The notes under the pieces are model-generated. The model saw only the letters and a list, made by a program, of their open reading frames with translations, did not search any database and had not been told where the DNA came from. A stretch of 64,000 nt of DNA. Source: Paenibacillus contaminans (GTDB taxonomy: Bacteria > Bacillota > Bacilli > Paenibacillales > NBRC-103111). The DNA is taken from the NCBI RefSeq assembly GCF_003285015.1, contig NZ_QMFB01000043.1, forward strand, positions 1 through 64,000, in the 5' to 3' direction. A program made the translations under genes and the position numbers. How positions within the stretch are numbered: the first letter of the stretch is position 1; each line of letters opens with the position of its first letter. Positions 1 to 8,515 of this stretch are shown piece after piece.

Positions 1-408
1 CGCGGTTTGGGCGCGGCGAAAGCGCCCGCGGACGCGGAGCGTCGGGAGCGGACCGGGGCGCAGCCGGCAGCGGAAGACGCAGCGAAGCGGGCGGCGAAGA
101 GCCGCGGTTTGGGCGCGGCGAGAGCGGCCGCGGTCGCGGAGCGTCGGGAGCGGACCGGGGCGCAGCCCGCAGCGGACGCAGCAGCGAAGCGGGCGGAGAA
201 GAGCCGCGGTTTGGGCGCGGCGAGAGCGCTCGCGGACGCGGAGCGTCCGGAGCTGGCCGGGGTGCAGCCGGCAGCGGAAGACGCAGCGAAGCGAGCGGTG
301 AGGAGCCGCGGTTTGGGCGCGGCGAAAGCGCCCGCGGCCGCGGAGCGTCTGGAGCGGACCGGGGCGCAGCCGGCGGCGGAAGACGCAGCGAAGCGGGCGG
401 ACCGCGCA
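1..408 (+). repeat. 102-bp in-frame tandem repeat, four units
   Basis: Units start at 1, 103, 205 and 307, each with CGCGGTTTGGGCGCGG. They are 102 bp (34 codons) long and about 90% alike, and the array may continue left of the window. The fourth unit diverges after about 400. The repeat encodes the RGG-rich helicase-like tail. Confidence 0.9.
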
Positions 409-479
409 GCGGCAATCCACGCAGCGCTGGTCCGGGAGGAGGGCGCGGAGGCGCACCTCGCGGTCGCGGCAAGCGGTAG
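1..479 (+). CDS. C-terminal RGG/RG-rich tail, probably of a DEAD-box RNA helicase (5' end outside the window)
   Basis: The real reading frame appears to be the third one (codons starting at base 3, stop TAG at 477-479). It is open to the left edge and gives four 34-residue repeats starting RFGRGES.RGRG, then a tail ending GGAPRGRGKR. Such low-complexity Arg/Gly tails are typical of DEAD-box RNA helicases (CshA/DeaD type), where they help bind RNA; the catalytic core would lie outside the window. Support for this frame: differences between the repeat units fall mostly on its third codon positions (GAA/GAG, GCC/GCT, TCG/TCC/TCT, GGC/GGT, GGA/GGC). A longer Ala/Glu-rich frame runs to 555 but lacks this codon-like pattern. 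The RGG tail is directly visible; the helicase identity is inferred from tail style. It could instead belong to another RNA-binding protein. Confidence 0.6.
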   Translation, partial: RFGRGESARGRGASGADRGAAGSGRRSEAGGEEPRFGRGESGRGRGASGADRGAARSGRSSEAGGEEPRFGRGESARGRGASGAGRGAAGSGRRSEASGEEPRFGRGESARGRGASGADRGAAGGGRRSEAGGPRSGNPRSAGPGGGRGGAPRGRGKR

Positions 480-570
480 TTACGAAAATGCGGTTTTCCT
501 TTCTCTGTTAAGGGAAGGGGGAGCCGCTTTTTCCCTGTATACGGCCTGTCCGTAAAAAGTGTCGAAATTT

Positions 571-596
571 TGAAACATTTTTCGCTTAAATCCGTA
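571..596 (+). promoter_or_regulatory. Sigma-W-type (ECF) promoter of the nfeD-flotillin operon
   Basis: TGAAAC at 571-576 and CGTA at 593-596 are separated by exactly 16 bases, matching the Bacillus sigma-W consensus TGAAAC-N16-CGTA. In B. subtilis the orthologous yuaF-floT(yuaG)-yuaI operon is sigma-W controlled, so position and downstream genes agree. The leader to the nfeD ATG would be about 165 bases. Confidence 0.75.
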
Positions 597-767
597 TAAA
601 CAGGTATCATATGTAAATAGTCTAACAAGTGACGAGTAAATACGATCGTCCGCTAAGAGGAATAGTTAGATCGATTCACGCGTTTTACGCTGCTTCTATA
701 GAAAAATTTCTCTGTTCCCTTATCCCGGTATCTATTCGCATAATCATGAAATAGGGAGAGTGATGCC

Positions 768-1286
768 ATGCTGACGGTATTCTGGGGTTGCTTGATTTTC
801 GGCGTGTTGTTCGCCTTCGTGTCAGTCGTGCTGGGCGACTTGCTCAGCAGCGCGGTCGACGGGATGCTCGATTTCCTCTCGATCGATATTTTACAACCGA
901 TGGTTGTGGCAGGTGCGGTTACCGCATTCGGCGGTACCGGCATCATGCTGACGAAGTATACAGGCTTCGGTTCCATGCTTATCCTGACGCTGGCTGTCCT
1001 GATAGCCTTAGGTATCGCATTGATCGTATATTTCGCTTACGTGAGGCCGATGCGAAATGCCGAGAATTCAACCGCATTTTCCATGAGGCGCCTTACAGGC
1101 AGGATTGGGGAAGTGATCGTGCCGATTCCCGCGCAAGGATATGGCGAGGTGTTGATGTCTACAGGAGCCGGTCACACGAATCAGATAGCCGCAAGCTTTG
1201 AGAAAATCGCTATTCAGGCGGGGACGAAGGTAGTCATAGTGGAAGTGAAGGACGACACGCTGTTCGTTTCCCGTTTTGAACAATAA
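768..1286 (+). CDS. yuaF: NfeD-like membrane protein (YuaF type)
   Basis: This 172-residue protein has an N-terminal membrane half (about residues 3-25, 45-62 and 68-90) and a soluble C-terminal half (about 105-170) with the small beta-barrel (OB-like) fold of NfeD proteins, including the GRIGEVIVPIPAQGYGEV stretch. NfeD proteins are partners of flotillins/stomatins; in B. subtilis YuaF works with FloT in membrane fluidity and stress responses. The ATG at 768 follows a GGGAGAG site. The gene is 20 bases upstream of the flotillin gene and shares its sigma-W-like promoter. The short length (no protease domain) fits the YuaF class rather than long NfeD. Confidence 0.85.
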   Translation: MLTVFWGCLIFGVLFAFVSVVLGDLLSSAVDGMLDFLSIDILQPMVVAGAVTAFGGTGIMLTKYTGFGSMLILTLAVLIALGIALIVYFAYVRPMRNAENSTAFSMRRLTGRIGEVIVPIPAQGYGEVLMSTGAGHTNQIAASFEKIAIQAGTKVVIVEVKDDTLFVSRFEQ

Positions 1287-1306
1287 ACTGAGAAGGAGTT
1301 GGAGGA

Positions 1307-2845
1307 ATGCCGGAACAATATGTGATTCCCGCAATCGTGGTTGGTGTCATCGTTATACTGGGGCTTGCGTTCTGGGCGCGGTATAAGACGGTTGGACCGG
1401 AAGAAGCGATGATCGTAACGGGAACTTTTCTCGGGGGCAAGAATGTGACCCATGACGAAGAAGATACGGGTCGCAAAATGAAAATCGTACGCGGAGGCGG
1501 CTCGTTCATCTGGCCGATCTTCCAGCAAGCCGAATTTTTGTCGCTATTATCGCATAAGCTGGATGTCTCCACACCGGAAGTGTACACCGAGCAAGGCGTA
1601 CCCGTCATTGCCGACGGAGTGGCCATCATCAAAATAGGCGGTTCCGTCGAAGATGTCGCTACAGCAGCCGAGCAGTTTCTCGGCAAACCGATCGAAGCGC
1701 TCAAAAGCGAAGCCCAAGAGGTGCTCGAAGGCCATCTGCGTGCGATTCTCGGTTCGATGACCGTCGAGGAAGTATACCGTAACCGCGATAAGTTCGCTCA
1801 AGAGGTGCAGGGCGTAGCGGCGAAGGACTTGAAAAAGATGGGTCTGCAAATCGTTTCCTTCACCATAAAGGACGTACGCGATAAGCAAGGATATTTGGAT
1901 GCATTAGGTAAGCCGCGGATTGCTATCGTAAAGCGGGATGCGGAAATCGCTCAAGCTGAAGCCGTCCGTGACGCCCGGATCCAGAAGGCGCGCGCCGAAG
2001 AGGAAGGGAAGAAAGCGGAGCTGCTGCGCGACACGAATATCGCGGAAGCCGAGAAGGAACGCGAAATTAAGGTTGCGGCATTTAAGAAGGATCAAGATAC
2101 AGCGAAGGCGGAAGCGGATCAGGCGTACTTTATTCAAGAAGCGCGTGCAAAGCAAACGGCCGTCGAAGAGCAGATGAAGGTCGAGCTTGTCCGTAAGGAA
2201 CGCGAGATCGACCTGCAGCAGAAAGAAATACAAATTCGCGAGAAGCAATACGATGCGGATGTGAAGAAGAAAGCGGAAGCCGACCGTTACTCGGTCGAGC
2301 AAGCGGCGGAAGCGGACAAAGCGAAGCGTATGCGTGAAGCCGATGCAATGCAGTACCGGATCGAAGCGGAAGCGAAAGCGAATGCGGAGCAGAAGCGTCT
2401 TGAAGGTCTTGCCATCGCCGATGCCGAAAGAGCGAAAGGTACGGCGGAAGCGGATGTCATCCGTCTGCGCGGTTTGGCCGAAGCGGAAGCGAAAGAGAAG
2501 CTGGCCGAGGCGTTCCAGAAGTTCGGCGAGGCAGCCGTTCTCGACATCATCGTCAAAATGCTGCCGGAGCTGGCAGGAAAAATCGCGGCTCCGATCGGTT
2601 CGATCGACAAGCTGACGGTCGTCGATACGGGCAACGGCGAAGGAGCGGCGCGCGTCAGCAACTACGTTACCCAGCTGATGGCGACGGCGCCGGAAATGCT
2701 GAAGAGCGTTTCGGGCATCGACCTTGAAGAGCTCGTCAAAGGATTGGTCAACCGGTCCGGAGCTATTGCGCCGAAGCAGGTTAACGACAATAAGCCTTCA
2801 GCCGCACAAATCTTGCCGGACATCGTGCTGCCGAACCAAGAGTAG
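1307..2845 (+). CDS. floT: Flotillin FloT (SPFH/Band 7 scaffold protein)
   Basis: A 512-residue flotillin, normal length for FloT/YuaG. One membrane-inserting hydrophobic segment lies at residues 4-22, an SPFH/Band-7 domain follows to about residue 190 (containing PEEAMIVTG and GSMTVEEVYRNRDKFAQEV), then a long coiled coil (about 205-400) full of EA/KAEA repeats, and a short C-terminal oligomerisation region. Flotillins organise functional membrane microdomains and affect membrane fluidity, signalling and secretion. The start has a strong GAAGGAGTTGGAGG site. The gene is translationally close to the NfeD gene, and a strong hairpin terminator follows at 2864. Confidence 0.93.
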   Translation: MPEQYVIPAIVVGVIVILGLAFWARYKTVGPEEAMIVTGTFLGGKNVTHDEEDTGRKMKIVRGGGSFIWPIFQQAEFLSLLSHKLDVSTPEVYTEQGVPVIADGVAIIKIGGSVEDVATAAEQFLGKPIEALKSEAQEVLEGHLRAILGSMTVEEVYRNRDKFAQEVQGVAAKDLKKMGLQIVSFTIKDVRDKQGYLDALGKPRIAIVKRDAEIAQAEAVRDARIQKARAEEEGKKAELLRDTNIAEAEKEREIKVAAFKKDQDTAKAEADQAYFIQEARAKQTAVEEQMKVELVRKEREIDLQQKEIQIREKQYDADVKKKAEADRYSVEQAAEADKAKRMREADAMQYRIEAEAKANAEQKRLEGLAIADAERAKGTAEADVIRLRGLAEAEAKEKLAEAFQKFGEAAVLDIIVKMLPELAGKIAAPIGSIDKLTVVDTGNGEGAARVSNYVTQLMATAPEMLKSVSGIDLEELVKGLVNRSGAIAPKQVNDNKPSAAQILPDIVLPNQE

Positions 2846-2863
2846 ACGATCGCTATATTAATG

Positions 2864-2898
2864 AAAGAACCGGATACGCCTCGCGTATCCGGTTCTTT
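2864..2898 (+). terminator. Rho-independent terminator after floT
   Basis: A perfect 16-bp stem (2864-2879 with 2883-2898, starting AAAGAACCGGATACGC) with a 3-base loop. It ends in TTCTTT and may serve both the flotillin operon and the convergent gene that ends at 2933. Confidence 0.85.
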
Positions 2899-2932
2899 AT
2901 GTCAGTCCCTAGTTCAGGGGGACTATGTCCTA

Positions 2933-3520
2933 TTAATCAAGATCCACGAGTCCCCGTTGAAGGTAGCTCTCCAGCGCTTTGGTTACGTCGTAAATCGTAT
3001 GTGACGAATCGAGATTTTCGTAAGTATGCTCGCATTCGTTCTTGTATGCCATTTCTTCTTCATAATGCGACATGTAGCGCTCGATCATTTCTTCCGTATC
3101 GCCGCGCTGCCGCTGCCTGCTGATCAGGGTTTCAGGACTTGCATAAATGAAGAAGCGTTTTACTTTGTCGCCGTAAACCTTTTTCACGATATCCGTTCCG
3201 CCGCTGTTCAGTACGAGATAAATGCAGCCTTTTTTTTGGAACTGGTGCTCGATATCGTTGCTTTTGATCCCATATAGGTGCCCGTCGATTTCGATAACCT
3301 CGACGAATTGATCCGCTTTCTGATCCTCAAGAAACTGTTCGCGGGTGATGAAGAAGTAGTCCCGACCTTCCGATTCATTCGGCCGGCGTTCCCTTGTCGT
3401 ATAGGAAATAACTTGCTTCATGTTGAGCGTCGTACCGGCCATCTCCGCGATCGTTCTTCGACCGGCCCCGTTCGGACCGGTAAACACGATAATGATTTCC
3501 TTGTCCTTAAGTTCGTACAT
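2933..3520 (-). CDS. Guanylate-kinase-like protein with altered Walker A
   Basis: A 195-residue protein of guanylate kinase length and fold. The GMP-binding part is kept (SYTTRERRPNESEGRDYFFI, then the EVIEIDGHLYGI stretch), and the lid/C-terminal helices follow. The P-loop reads GPNGAGRRT instead of the usual GPSGxGKGT, so the lysine that holds the ATP phosphates is arginine. Canonical Gmk is essential for nucleotide metabolism; this protein is more likely a paralogue with weak, altered or non-catalytic function, such as nucleotide sensing. The start at 3520 follows a GGAGG site with 7-base spacing. It stands alone on the minus strand, convergent with floT. Confidence 0.75.
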   Translation of the reverse strand: MYELKDKEIIIVFTGPNGAGRRTIAEMAGTTLNMKQVISYTTRERRPNESEGRDYFFITREQFLEDQKADQFVEVIEIDGHLYGIKSNDIEHQFQKKGCIYLVLNSGGTDIVKKVYGDKVKRFFIYASPETLISRQRQRGDTEEMIERYMSHYEEEMAYKNECEHTYENLDSSHTIYDVTKALESYLQRGLVDLD

Positions 3521-3635
3521 AGCCCATCCTCCAATCGTGTTTCTTCTACTTATATAGTATAGTTGGATCGGGCGTCTGATTCCAGTCGTTTACAGAAGAT
3601 TCACGCAATTTAGTGTCCAAGCCATGAACGAATAC

Positions 3636-4337
3636 TTATTCAAGCGGCTTTTCGGGCGTTCCGAAAATCCGGTTGGCGATCGTATTAAATTCGCCGACAT
3701 GGTTTGTCAAGGAATGCCCCGACCAGCTTTCTTGCGCAAGAGCATTCATTTTATTGACGAAGTCGCGATTGGCGGAAATGTAAACGTCATGAACCGCAGG
3801 CTGACCCAATCGAACCGTAGCCGCAATTTTTTGCTTGAATTCATGGGTCAGATCGTTATGATCTTCGACCGTATAGAAATTATTGACGCCGTTCGTTAGA
3901 TCCTTCGGATCCATGTAAGAACCGCCGGAATGCGGATTGTAACGCCCGAGCGAAGTTCCGGAATTGTTGAGCTCCTTGCGCGCATTTCGCCCGTAAGTGT
4001 TGTTGCCCGTATTATCGATTAGGATGGCGACATACGCGTTATTGTCCGTAATCATGACAATCGAGCTGCCTACACCGTTCAGTGCGCCTACCTGATCGGA
4101 CAGCTTCTGGCTATAGGCCAGTTGGGTGTTGCTATGGATCACGGCGCCGTCTTGGTTAGGCGATCCGTAAGCTTTGGGTCCGCTTGTGTCAGGATACACA
4201 TCTTTATGTGCGCCGTAGCGAAGGCCTGTCCGGTTTTCCCGGTATTTGTCCTTCGGCCCGTATTCTCCGCAGCCGCCGCAAAACAGGAGAATGGCGGACA
4301 GCATGCCAAGCGATAAAAGACGTCCCGTTCGTCTCAT
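3636..4337 (-). CDS. YhcN/YlaJ-type sporulation lipoprotein
   Basis: A 233-residue lipoprotein with an arginine-led signal peptide and lipobox LLFCGGC (Cys at about 25). The rest matches the YhcN/YlaJ family in layout: alternating small repeats, the VVMITDNNAYVAILID-like strand (here GSSIVMITDNNAYVAIL), and a C-terminal region resembling VHDVYISANRDFVNKM. Members are spore-associated inner-membrane lipoproteins of the forespore or spore coat with no known enzymatic role. ATG at 4337 is preferred over TTG at 4343 because the GGAGGT site sits 9 bases upstream of it. No partner gene is adjacent. Confidence 0.85.
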   Translation of the reverse strand: MRRTGRLLSLGMLSAILLFCGGCGEYGPKDKYRENRTGLRYGAHKDVYPDTSGPKAYGSPNQDGAVIHSNTQLAYSQKLSDQVGALNGVGSSIVMITDNNAYVAILIDNTGNNTYGRNARKELNNSGTSLGRYNPHSGGSYMDPKDLTNGVNNFYTVEDHNDLTHEFKQKIAATVRLGQPAVHDVYISANRDFVNKMNALAQESWSGHSLTNHVGEFNTIANRIFGTPEKPLE

Positions 4338-4528
4338 ATTCAATGACCTCCTTGATGACAGTTTGGCTGAAGAATGTCTCCTTACATAGGATTGAATTTT
4401 CGCTGTAAATTATGCTGGACGATTGTTAGGAAAAGGTGAATAAAACCCCTGTTTTTAGGAAACCTACAAAAGGAAGAACATGAGCAACGACGGGCTTTTA
4501 GAACAATTTGTGAACTTTCCCAGGAAGA

Positions 4529-4557
4529 TTGACAAAAGTGTGTACCGAATTTATAGT
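4529..4557 (+). promoter_or_regulatory. Sigma-A-type promoter of the cta operon
   Basis: TTGACA at 4529-4534 and TATAGT at 4552-4557 with a 17-base spacer. It would give a leader of about 185 bases before ctaC. A second TTGACA occurs at 4578-4583 but has only a poor -10. Confidence 0.6.
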
Positions 4558-4603
4558 TAATAAAGTGATTAGGTTCATTGACATGTACGATCGTCGATGT
4601 AAT

Positions 4604-4637
4604 CTATAAAATCGCCTGTTTTGGCGCGGTTTTATAG
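4604..4637 (+). repeat. Inverted repeat in the ctaC leader
   Basis: CTATAAAATCGCC (4604-4616) pairs with GGCGCGGTTTTATAG (4623-4637) around a 6-base loop, with a small bulge. No T-run follows, so it does not look like a terminator. It could be a leader structure or a protein site. The rest of the 4338-4749 gap holds only the promoters and the minus-strand ribosome site of the lipoprotein gene. Confidence 0.5.
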
Positions 4638-4749
4638 TCGCCGGAGGTACGCCGATACGATCGTTTTGTGTAAGCAAACAGGCTTGATAGACCAAAGCAG
4701 CATTATGGGCGTCTGACGGTATATTACACACAAGTGGGGTTGATAATTG

Positions 4750-5754
4750 ATGAGTCGATGGAAATTTGTATGGCGTCTGATGCCCCTTTTCGCGGTGCTG
4801 GCGTTACTACTGACTGGCTGTGGCGATCCAACGCTGTCAGCGCTTGACCCGAAAGGACCGGTAGCGAACGAGCAGCGAAACATGATGATACTCAGCTTCG
4901 CCATAATGCTTGTCGTTCTTGCCGCGGTATTCCTGATTTATATCTACGTTATTATTCGCTTCCGCCAGCGGAAAGGACAAACAGGTATTCCGAAACAGGT
5001 AGAAGGAAGCCATGTTCTCGAAATTATCTGGACAGTCGTTCCGATTATTTTGTTGGTCATTTTGGCGGTTCCGACAGTGTATTACACGTTTAAGCACTCC
5101 CAGGATTACACGCAAGATAAAGATTCTCTACATGTTAAAGTTACGGGCCATCAGTTCTGGTGGCAGTTCGAATATCCGGATCAAGGCATCAACACGGCTC
5201 AAGATTTGTATATTCCGGTCGGCAAACGCGTAGCTTTCGAGCTTACGACGGCTGATGTCAACCACTCGTTCTGGGTTCCGTCCCTCGGCGGCAAAATCGA
5301 TACGAACCCCGGCGAGAAGAACGTAAACGTTCTATACTTGCAAGCGGACGAGCCGGGCGAATATAAAGGCAAATGCGCCGAGCTTTGCGGAGCGTCTCAC
5401 GCATTGATGGACTTTAAGGTTGTCGCGGTATCGGAAGCCGAGTTCAATCAGTGGGTAAGCAAGATGACAGCTCCGAAAACGGTTTCGGCAGATGCAGCTA
5501 AAGGTGAGCAAGTGTTCAAAGATAACTGCTTGTCCTGTCACGCCGTTAATGCCGCAGGAGCAGGATTGGGGCCAAACCTGAACGGTTTTGCGAACCGGAC
5601 GCGCATAGCGGGATTCTTGGCGCATGACGACGAGAAGCTTAAAGAATGGATCGATGATCCGCAAAGCGTGAAACCGGGTTCGAAAATGCCGGCTGTCGGC
5701 TTGGACGAGGCGCAACTGAATGATGTCGTCAAGTACTTAAACTCGCTCAAGTAA
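4750..5754 (+). CDS. ctaC: Cytochrome c oxidase (caa3) subunit II with fused cytochrome c
   Basis: A 334-residue lipoprotein subunit II. Signal peptide with lipobox LLLTGC (Cys24), two membrane helices (about 45-70 and 90-110), then the cupredoxin domain with the CuA site CAELCGASHALM (ligand Cys209, Cys213, His217) and the aromatic stretch GHQFWWQF. A C-terminal cytochrome c domain carries the haem motif CLSCH (260-264) and a distal Met in SKMPAVG. It takes electrons from cytochrome c or its own haem domain and passes them to subunit I. ATG 4750 is chosen over TTG 4747 by similarity of signal-peptide length. It is first in ctaCDEF, though ctaD follows after a 256-base gap. Confidence 0.95.
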   Translation: MSRWKFVWRLMPLFAVLALLLTGCGDPTLSALDPKGPVANEQRNMMILSFAIMLVVLAAVFLIYIYVIIRFRQRKGQTGIPKQVEGSHVLEIIWTVVPIILLVILAVPTVYYTFKHSQDYTQDKDSLHVKVTGHQFWWQFEYPDQGINTAQDLYIPVGKRVAFELTTADVNHSFWVPSLGGKIDTNPGEKNVNVLYLQADEPGEYKGKCAELCGASHALMDFKVVAVSEAEFNQWVSKMTAPKTVSADAAKGEQVFKDNCLSCHAVNAAGAGLGPNLNGFANRTRIAGFLAHDDEKLKEWIDDPQSVKPGSKMPAVGLDEAQLNDVVKYLNSLK

Positions 5755-5887
5755 AACTATCCGATTGATACTTACGAAGCGGTTGCGAAATTCGTTCAGC
5801 TCTTGATTACTCTATACGTTTTGCCTCGGCGGAACTTAGCTTTTTCGAAAATCAGAAAGCAATATCTCTGCTGATTGTTCGATTTTT

Positions 5888-5930
5888 CGGTAAATGCGCT
5901 CGCCTTAAAGGCTCGTGAAGCCGTTTATCC
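5888..5930 (+). repeat. Dispersed palindromic repeat, copy a (between ctaC and ctaD)
   Basis: Short copy: CGGTAAATGCGC at the left and GAAGCCGTTTATCC (5917-5930) at the right, with the inner arms CGCCTTAAAGGC. It is preceded by CTGATTGTTCGA (5871-5882), also found before the copy at 53395. Confidence 0.6.
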
Positions 5931-6010
5931 GTGTATCGGTTTTCTTCCAGAAACCGAGCTCATGCTTACGATGTCAGTTTTCTTACGAAAACTGTTAGGA
6001 GGTTACCAAG

Positions 6011-7894
6011 TTGGCCCACGCACATACAGTGAAAAGGTACAGTGGCTTGATGGATTGGCTTACGACCGTCGACCACAAAAAAATCGGTATCCTTTATTTC
6101 CTTGCCGGCGGATTTTTCTTTCTTGCCGGCGGGATTGAAGCGATTCTGATTCGGATTCAACTGATGTATCCCGATTTGCACATTTTTGTCGGCGGCACGT
6201 TTAATCAGCTGTTGACGATGCACGGAACGACCATGATTTTCTTGGCAGCGATGCCGCTAATTTTCGGGTTTATGAACGCGATAATACCGCTTCAAATCGG
6301 CGCACGCGACGTCGCCTTCCCTTTTGTTAACTCGCTGGGCTTCTGGCTGTTCTTCTTCGGCGGATTGCTGCTCAACCTGAGCTGGTTCATGGGCGGCGCG
6401 CCTGATGCGGGCTGGACGGCTTACGCTCCGCTTTCCTCAGATACTTACAGCGGCCGCGGCGTAGACTTCTATGTAGTCGGCTTGCAGATCGCAGGTATCG
6501 GTACTTTGATCGGGGGAATTAACTTCCTCGTTACGATCATCAACATGCGGGCTCCGGGCATGACGTTTATGCGCATGCCGCTGTTTACCTGGACCGCTTT
6601 CATTACTTCGGCCCTGATCTTGTTCGCTTTCCCGGCGATTACGGTCGGTTTGGTCGAGCTGATGTTCGACCGCCTGTTTAACGGTAACTTCTTTGAAGTC
6701 GGACAGGGCGGTAACGTAGTACTCTGGCAGCACTTGTTCTGGATCTTCGGTCACCCCGAAGTATATATCTTGATTTTGCCGGCATTTGGCATCATTTCCG
6801 AAGTAGTCAGCACATTCTCCAAAAAAGTGTTGTTCGGTTACAGCTCCATGGTATTTGCAACGATGGTAATCGGATTTTTGGGCTTCATGGTTTGGGCGCA
6901 TCACATGTTTGCGACAGGACTTGGTCCGGTAGCGAACTCCATCTTCGGGGTTGCGACGATGGCGATCGCCGTTCCGACGGGCGTTAAAATCTTCAACTGG
7001 CTCTTTACGATGTGGGGCGGACATATCCGCTTTACCGTAGCGAACCTATGGGCGCTCGGCTTTATTCCGACGTTCGTAATGGGCGGCGTTACAGGCGTTA
7101 TGCTTGCGGTTCCTACGGCGGACTTCCAGTATACCGACTCTTACTTCGTCGTAGCGCATTTCCACTACGTTATCGTCGGCGGCTTGATTTTCGGTATCTT
7201 CTCCGGTCTTTACTACTGGTGGCCGAAAATTACGGGACGCTTGCTCAGCGAAGGTGTCGGCAAAGTACATTTCTGGTTCTTCTTTATCGGATTCCATCTT
7301 ACGTTCTTCCCGCAGCATTTCCTTGGTTTGATCGGGATGCCGCGCCGCGTATTTACTTACTTGCCGGATCAAGGTCTCGACACGATGAACTTTATCAGTT
7401 CGATCGGCGCGTTCTTGATGGGTGTCGGTACGATCGCTTTCATGTACAACATGATTATTACGGGCATGAAGAAAAAAGATGCCGCGAACGATCCATGGGA
7501 CGCTCGTACATTAGAGTGGGCGATTCCGTCGCCGGCTCCGGAATACAACTTTAAACAAACGCCGCTCGTTCGCGGTTTGGACGCTCTCTGGAAAGAGAAA
7601 ATGGCAGGCAACAAAGAAATGACGCCTGCAGAACCGCTTGGTCCGATTCACATGCCTTCGGGTTCCATTCTGCCGTTCTTCATGTCGCTCGGCTTGTTCA
7701 TCGCAGGCTTCGGCTTCATGTATGGAAAGCACACGTTCGAAACGGAGTTCTTCAATACACTGTTCAACAATTACATTATAGCGGGCTCCGGTCTCGCCAT
7801 TACTCTGGTATGTATGCTGCTTCGTTCGGTTTACGACGATCACGGCTGGCATATCGAAGTGGAAGAGCTTGAAGAGAAAGGGGTTAAAGCATAA
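6011..7894 (+). CDS. ctaD: Cytochrome c oxidase subunit I
   Basis: A 627-residue haem-copper oxidase subunit I with about 13-14 membrane helices. It contains GTTMIFLAAMPLIFGFMN, the HPEVYILILP motif (CuB His and the Tyr-His crosslink) and the haem-ligand stretch VAHFHYVIVGG. It reduces oxygen to water at the haem-CuB site and pumps protons. The length, with an extra C-terminal helix pair, is typical of Bacillus CtaD. The start is TTG at 6011 with an ideal AGGAGGT at 5997-6003. Its stop overlaps the ctaE start by one base, so translation is coupled. Confidence 0.97.
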   Translation: MAHAHTVKRYSGLMDWLTTVDHKKIGILYFLAGGFFFLAGGIEAILIRIQLMYPDLHIFVGGTFNQLLTMHGTTMIFLAAMPLIFGFMNAIIPLQIGARDVAFPFVNSLGFWLFFFGGLLLNLSWFMGGAPDAGWTAYAPLSSDTYSGRGVDFYVVGLQIAGIGTLIGGINFLVTIINMRAPGMTFMRMPLFTWTAFITSALILFAFPAITVGLVELMFDRLFNGNFFEVGQGGNVVLWQHLFWIFGHPEVYILILPAFGIISEVVSTFSKKVLFGYSSMVFATMVIGFLGFMVWAHHMFATGLGPVANSIFGVATMAIAVPTGVKIFNWLFTMWGGHIRFTVANLWALGFIPTFVMGGVTGVMLAVPTADFQYTDSYFVVAHFHYVIVGGLIFGIFSGLYYWWPKITGRLLSEGVGKVHFWFFFIGFHLTFFPQHFLGLIGMPRRVFTYLPDQGLDTMNFISSIGAFLMGVGTIAFMYNMIITGMKKKDAANDPWDARTLEWAIPSPAPEYNFKQTPLVRGLDALWKEKMAGNKEMTPAEPLGPIHMPSGSILPFFMSLGLFIAGFGFMYGKHTFETEFFNTLFNNYIIAGSGLAITLVCMLLRSVYDDHGWHIEVEELEEKGVKA

Positions 7895-8511
7895 TGGCTA
7901 ACGCGCATCATGCAGCCGGCGCATTGCCGGCCGAGCCTGAAAAGGCGACCCTTGAAGGGAAAAATAAACTGCTTGGCTTCTGGCTCTTCCTTGGCGGAGA
8001 AATGGTTCTATTCGGTACATTGTTCGCGACCTACCTGACTCTTCGTCACGGTACGGCCGGCGGCGTGTCCGCAGAGCACCTGTTCAAGCTAGAAACGGTT
8101 GGCTGGTCGACATTTATCTTGTTAACCAGCTCCTTGACCAGCGTTTTCGCAATGATCGCCATGCATCGCCACCAGCTTAAAGCACTGCTTGGCTGGTTAG
8201 CGGTTACCGTATTGTTAGGTCTTTCCTTCTTAGGTTTGGAAATTTACGAGTTTGTCGAATATGTTCATGAGGGACATACGTTCTCGGCAAATGCGTTCGC
8301 AACTTCGTTCTACACGCTTGTCGGTTTCCACGGAGCTCACGTAGCGTTCGGGGTATTGTGGATCACCCTGCTTATCCTGCAGGGTCTCAAAAAAGGATTG
8401 ACGGTCGTAACAGCGCCGAAGTTTTATGTTGCCAGCCTTTATTGGCACTTTATCGACGTCGTGTGGGTATTCATCTTCACCGTCGTCTACTTGATGGGAA
8501 AGGTGGGTTAA
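7894..8511 (+). CDS. ctaE: Cytochrome c oxidase subunit III
   Basis: A 205-residue subunit III with five predicted helices (about 28-48, 68-90, 98-118, 140-165, 183-203). It shows the family stretches LGFWLFLGGEMVLFGTLFATY and YTLVGFHGAHVAFGVLW, and ends with the WHFIDVVWVFIFTVVY helix. It stabilises subunit I and the proton-uptake path. ATG overlaps the ctaD stop (TAATG). It is followed 4 bases later by ctaF. Confidence 0.96.
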   Translation: MANAHHAAGALPAEPEKATLEGKNKLLGFWLFLGGEMVLFGTLFATYLTLRHGTAGGVSAEHLFKLETVGWSTFILLTSSLTSVFAMIAMHRHQLKALLGWLAVTVLLGLSFLGLEIYEFVEYVHEGHTFSANAFATSFYTLVGFHGAHVAFGVLWITLLILQGLKKGLTVVTAPKFYVASLYWHFIDVVWVFIFTVVYLMGKVG

Positions 8512-8515
8512 GCGG

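Noticed and set aside
480-545. Weak hairpin AGGGAA/TTCCCT after the helicase-like tail
   Set aside because: Short stem with no T-run after it; not convincing as a terminator.
7-555. A 182-residue Ala/Glu-rich open frame
   Set aside because: Repeat-unit differences are not silent in this frame; the frame ending at 479 is the coding one.
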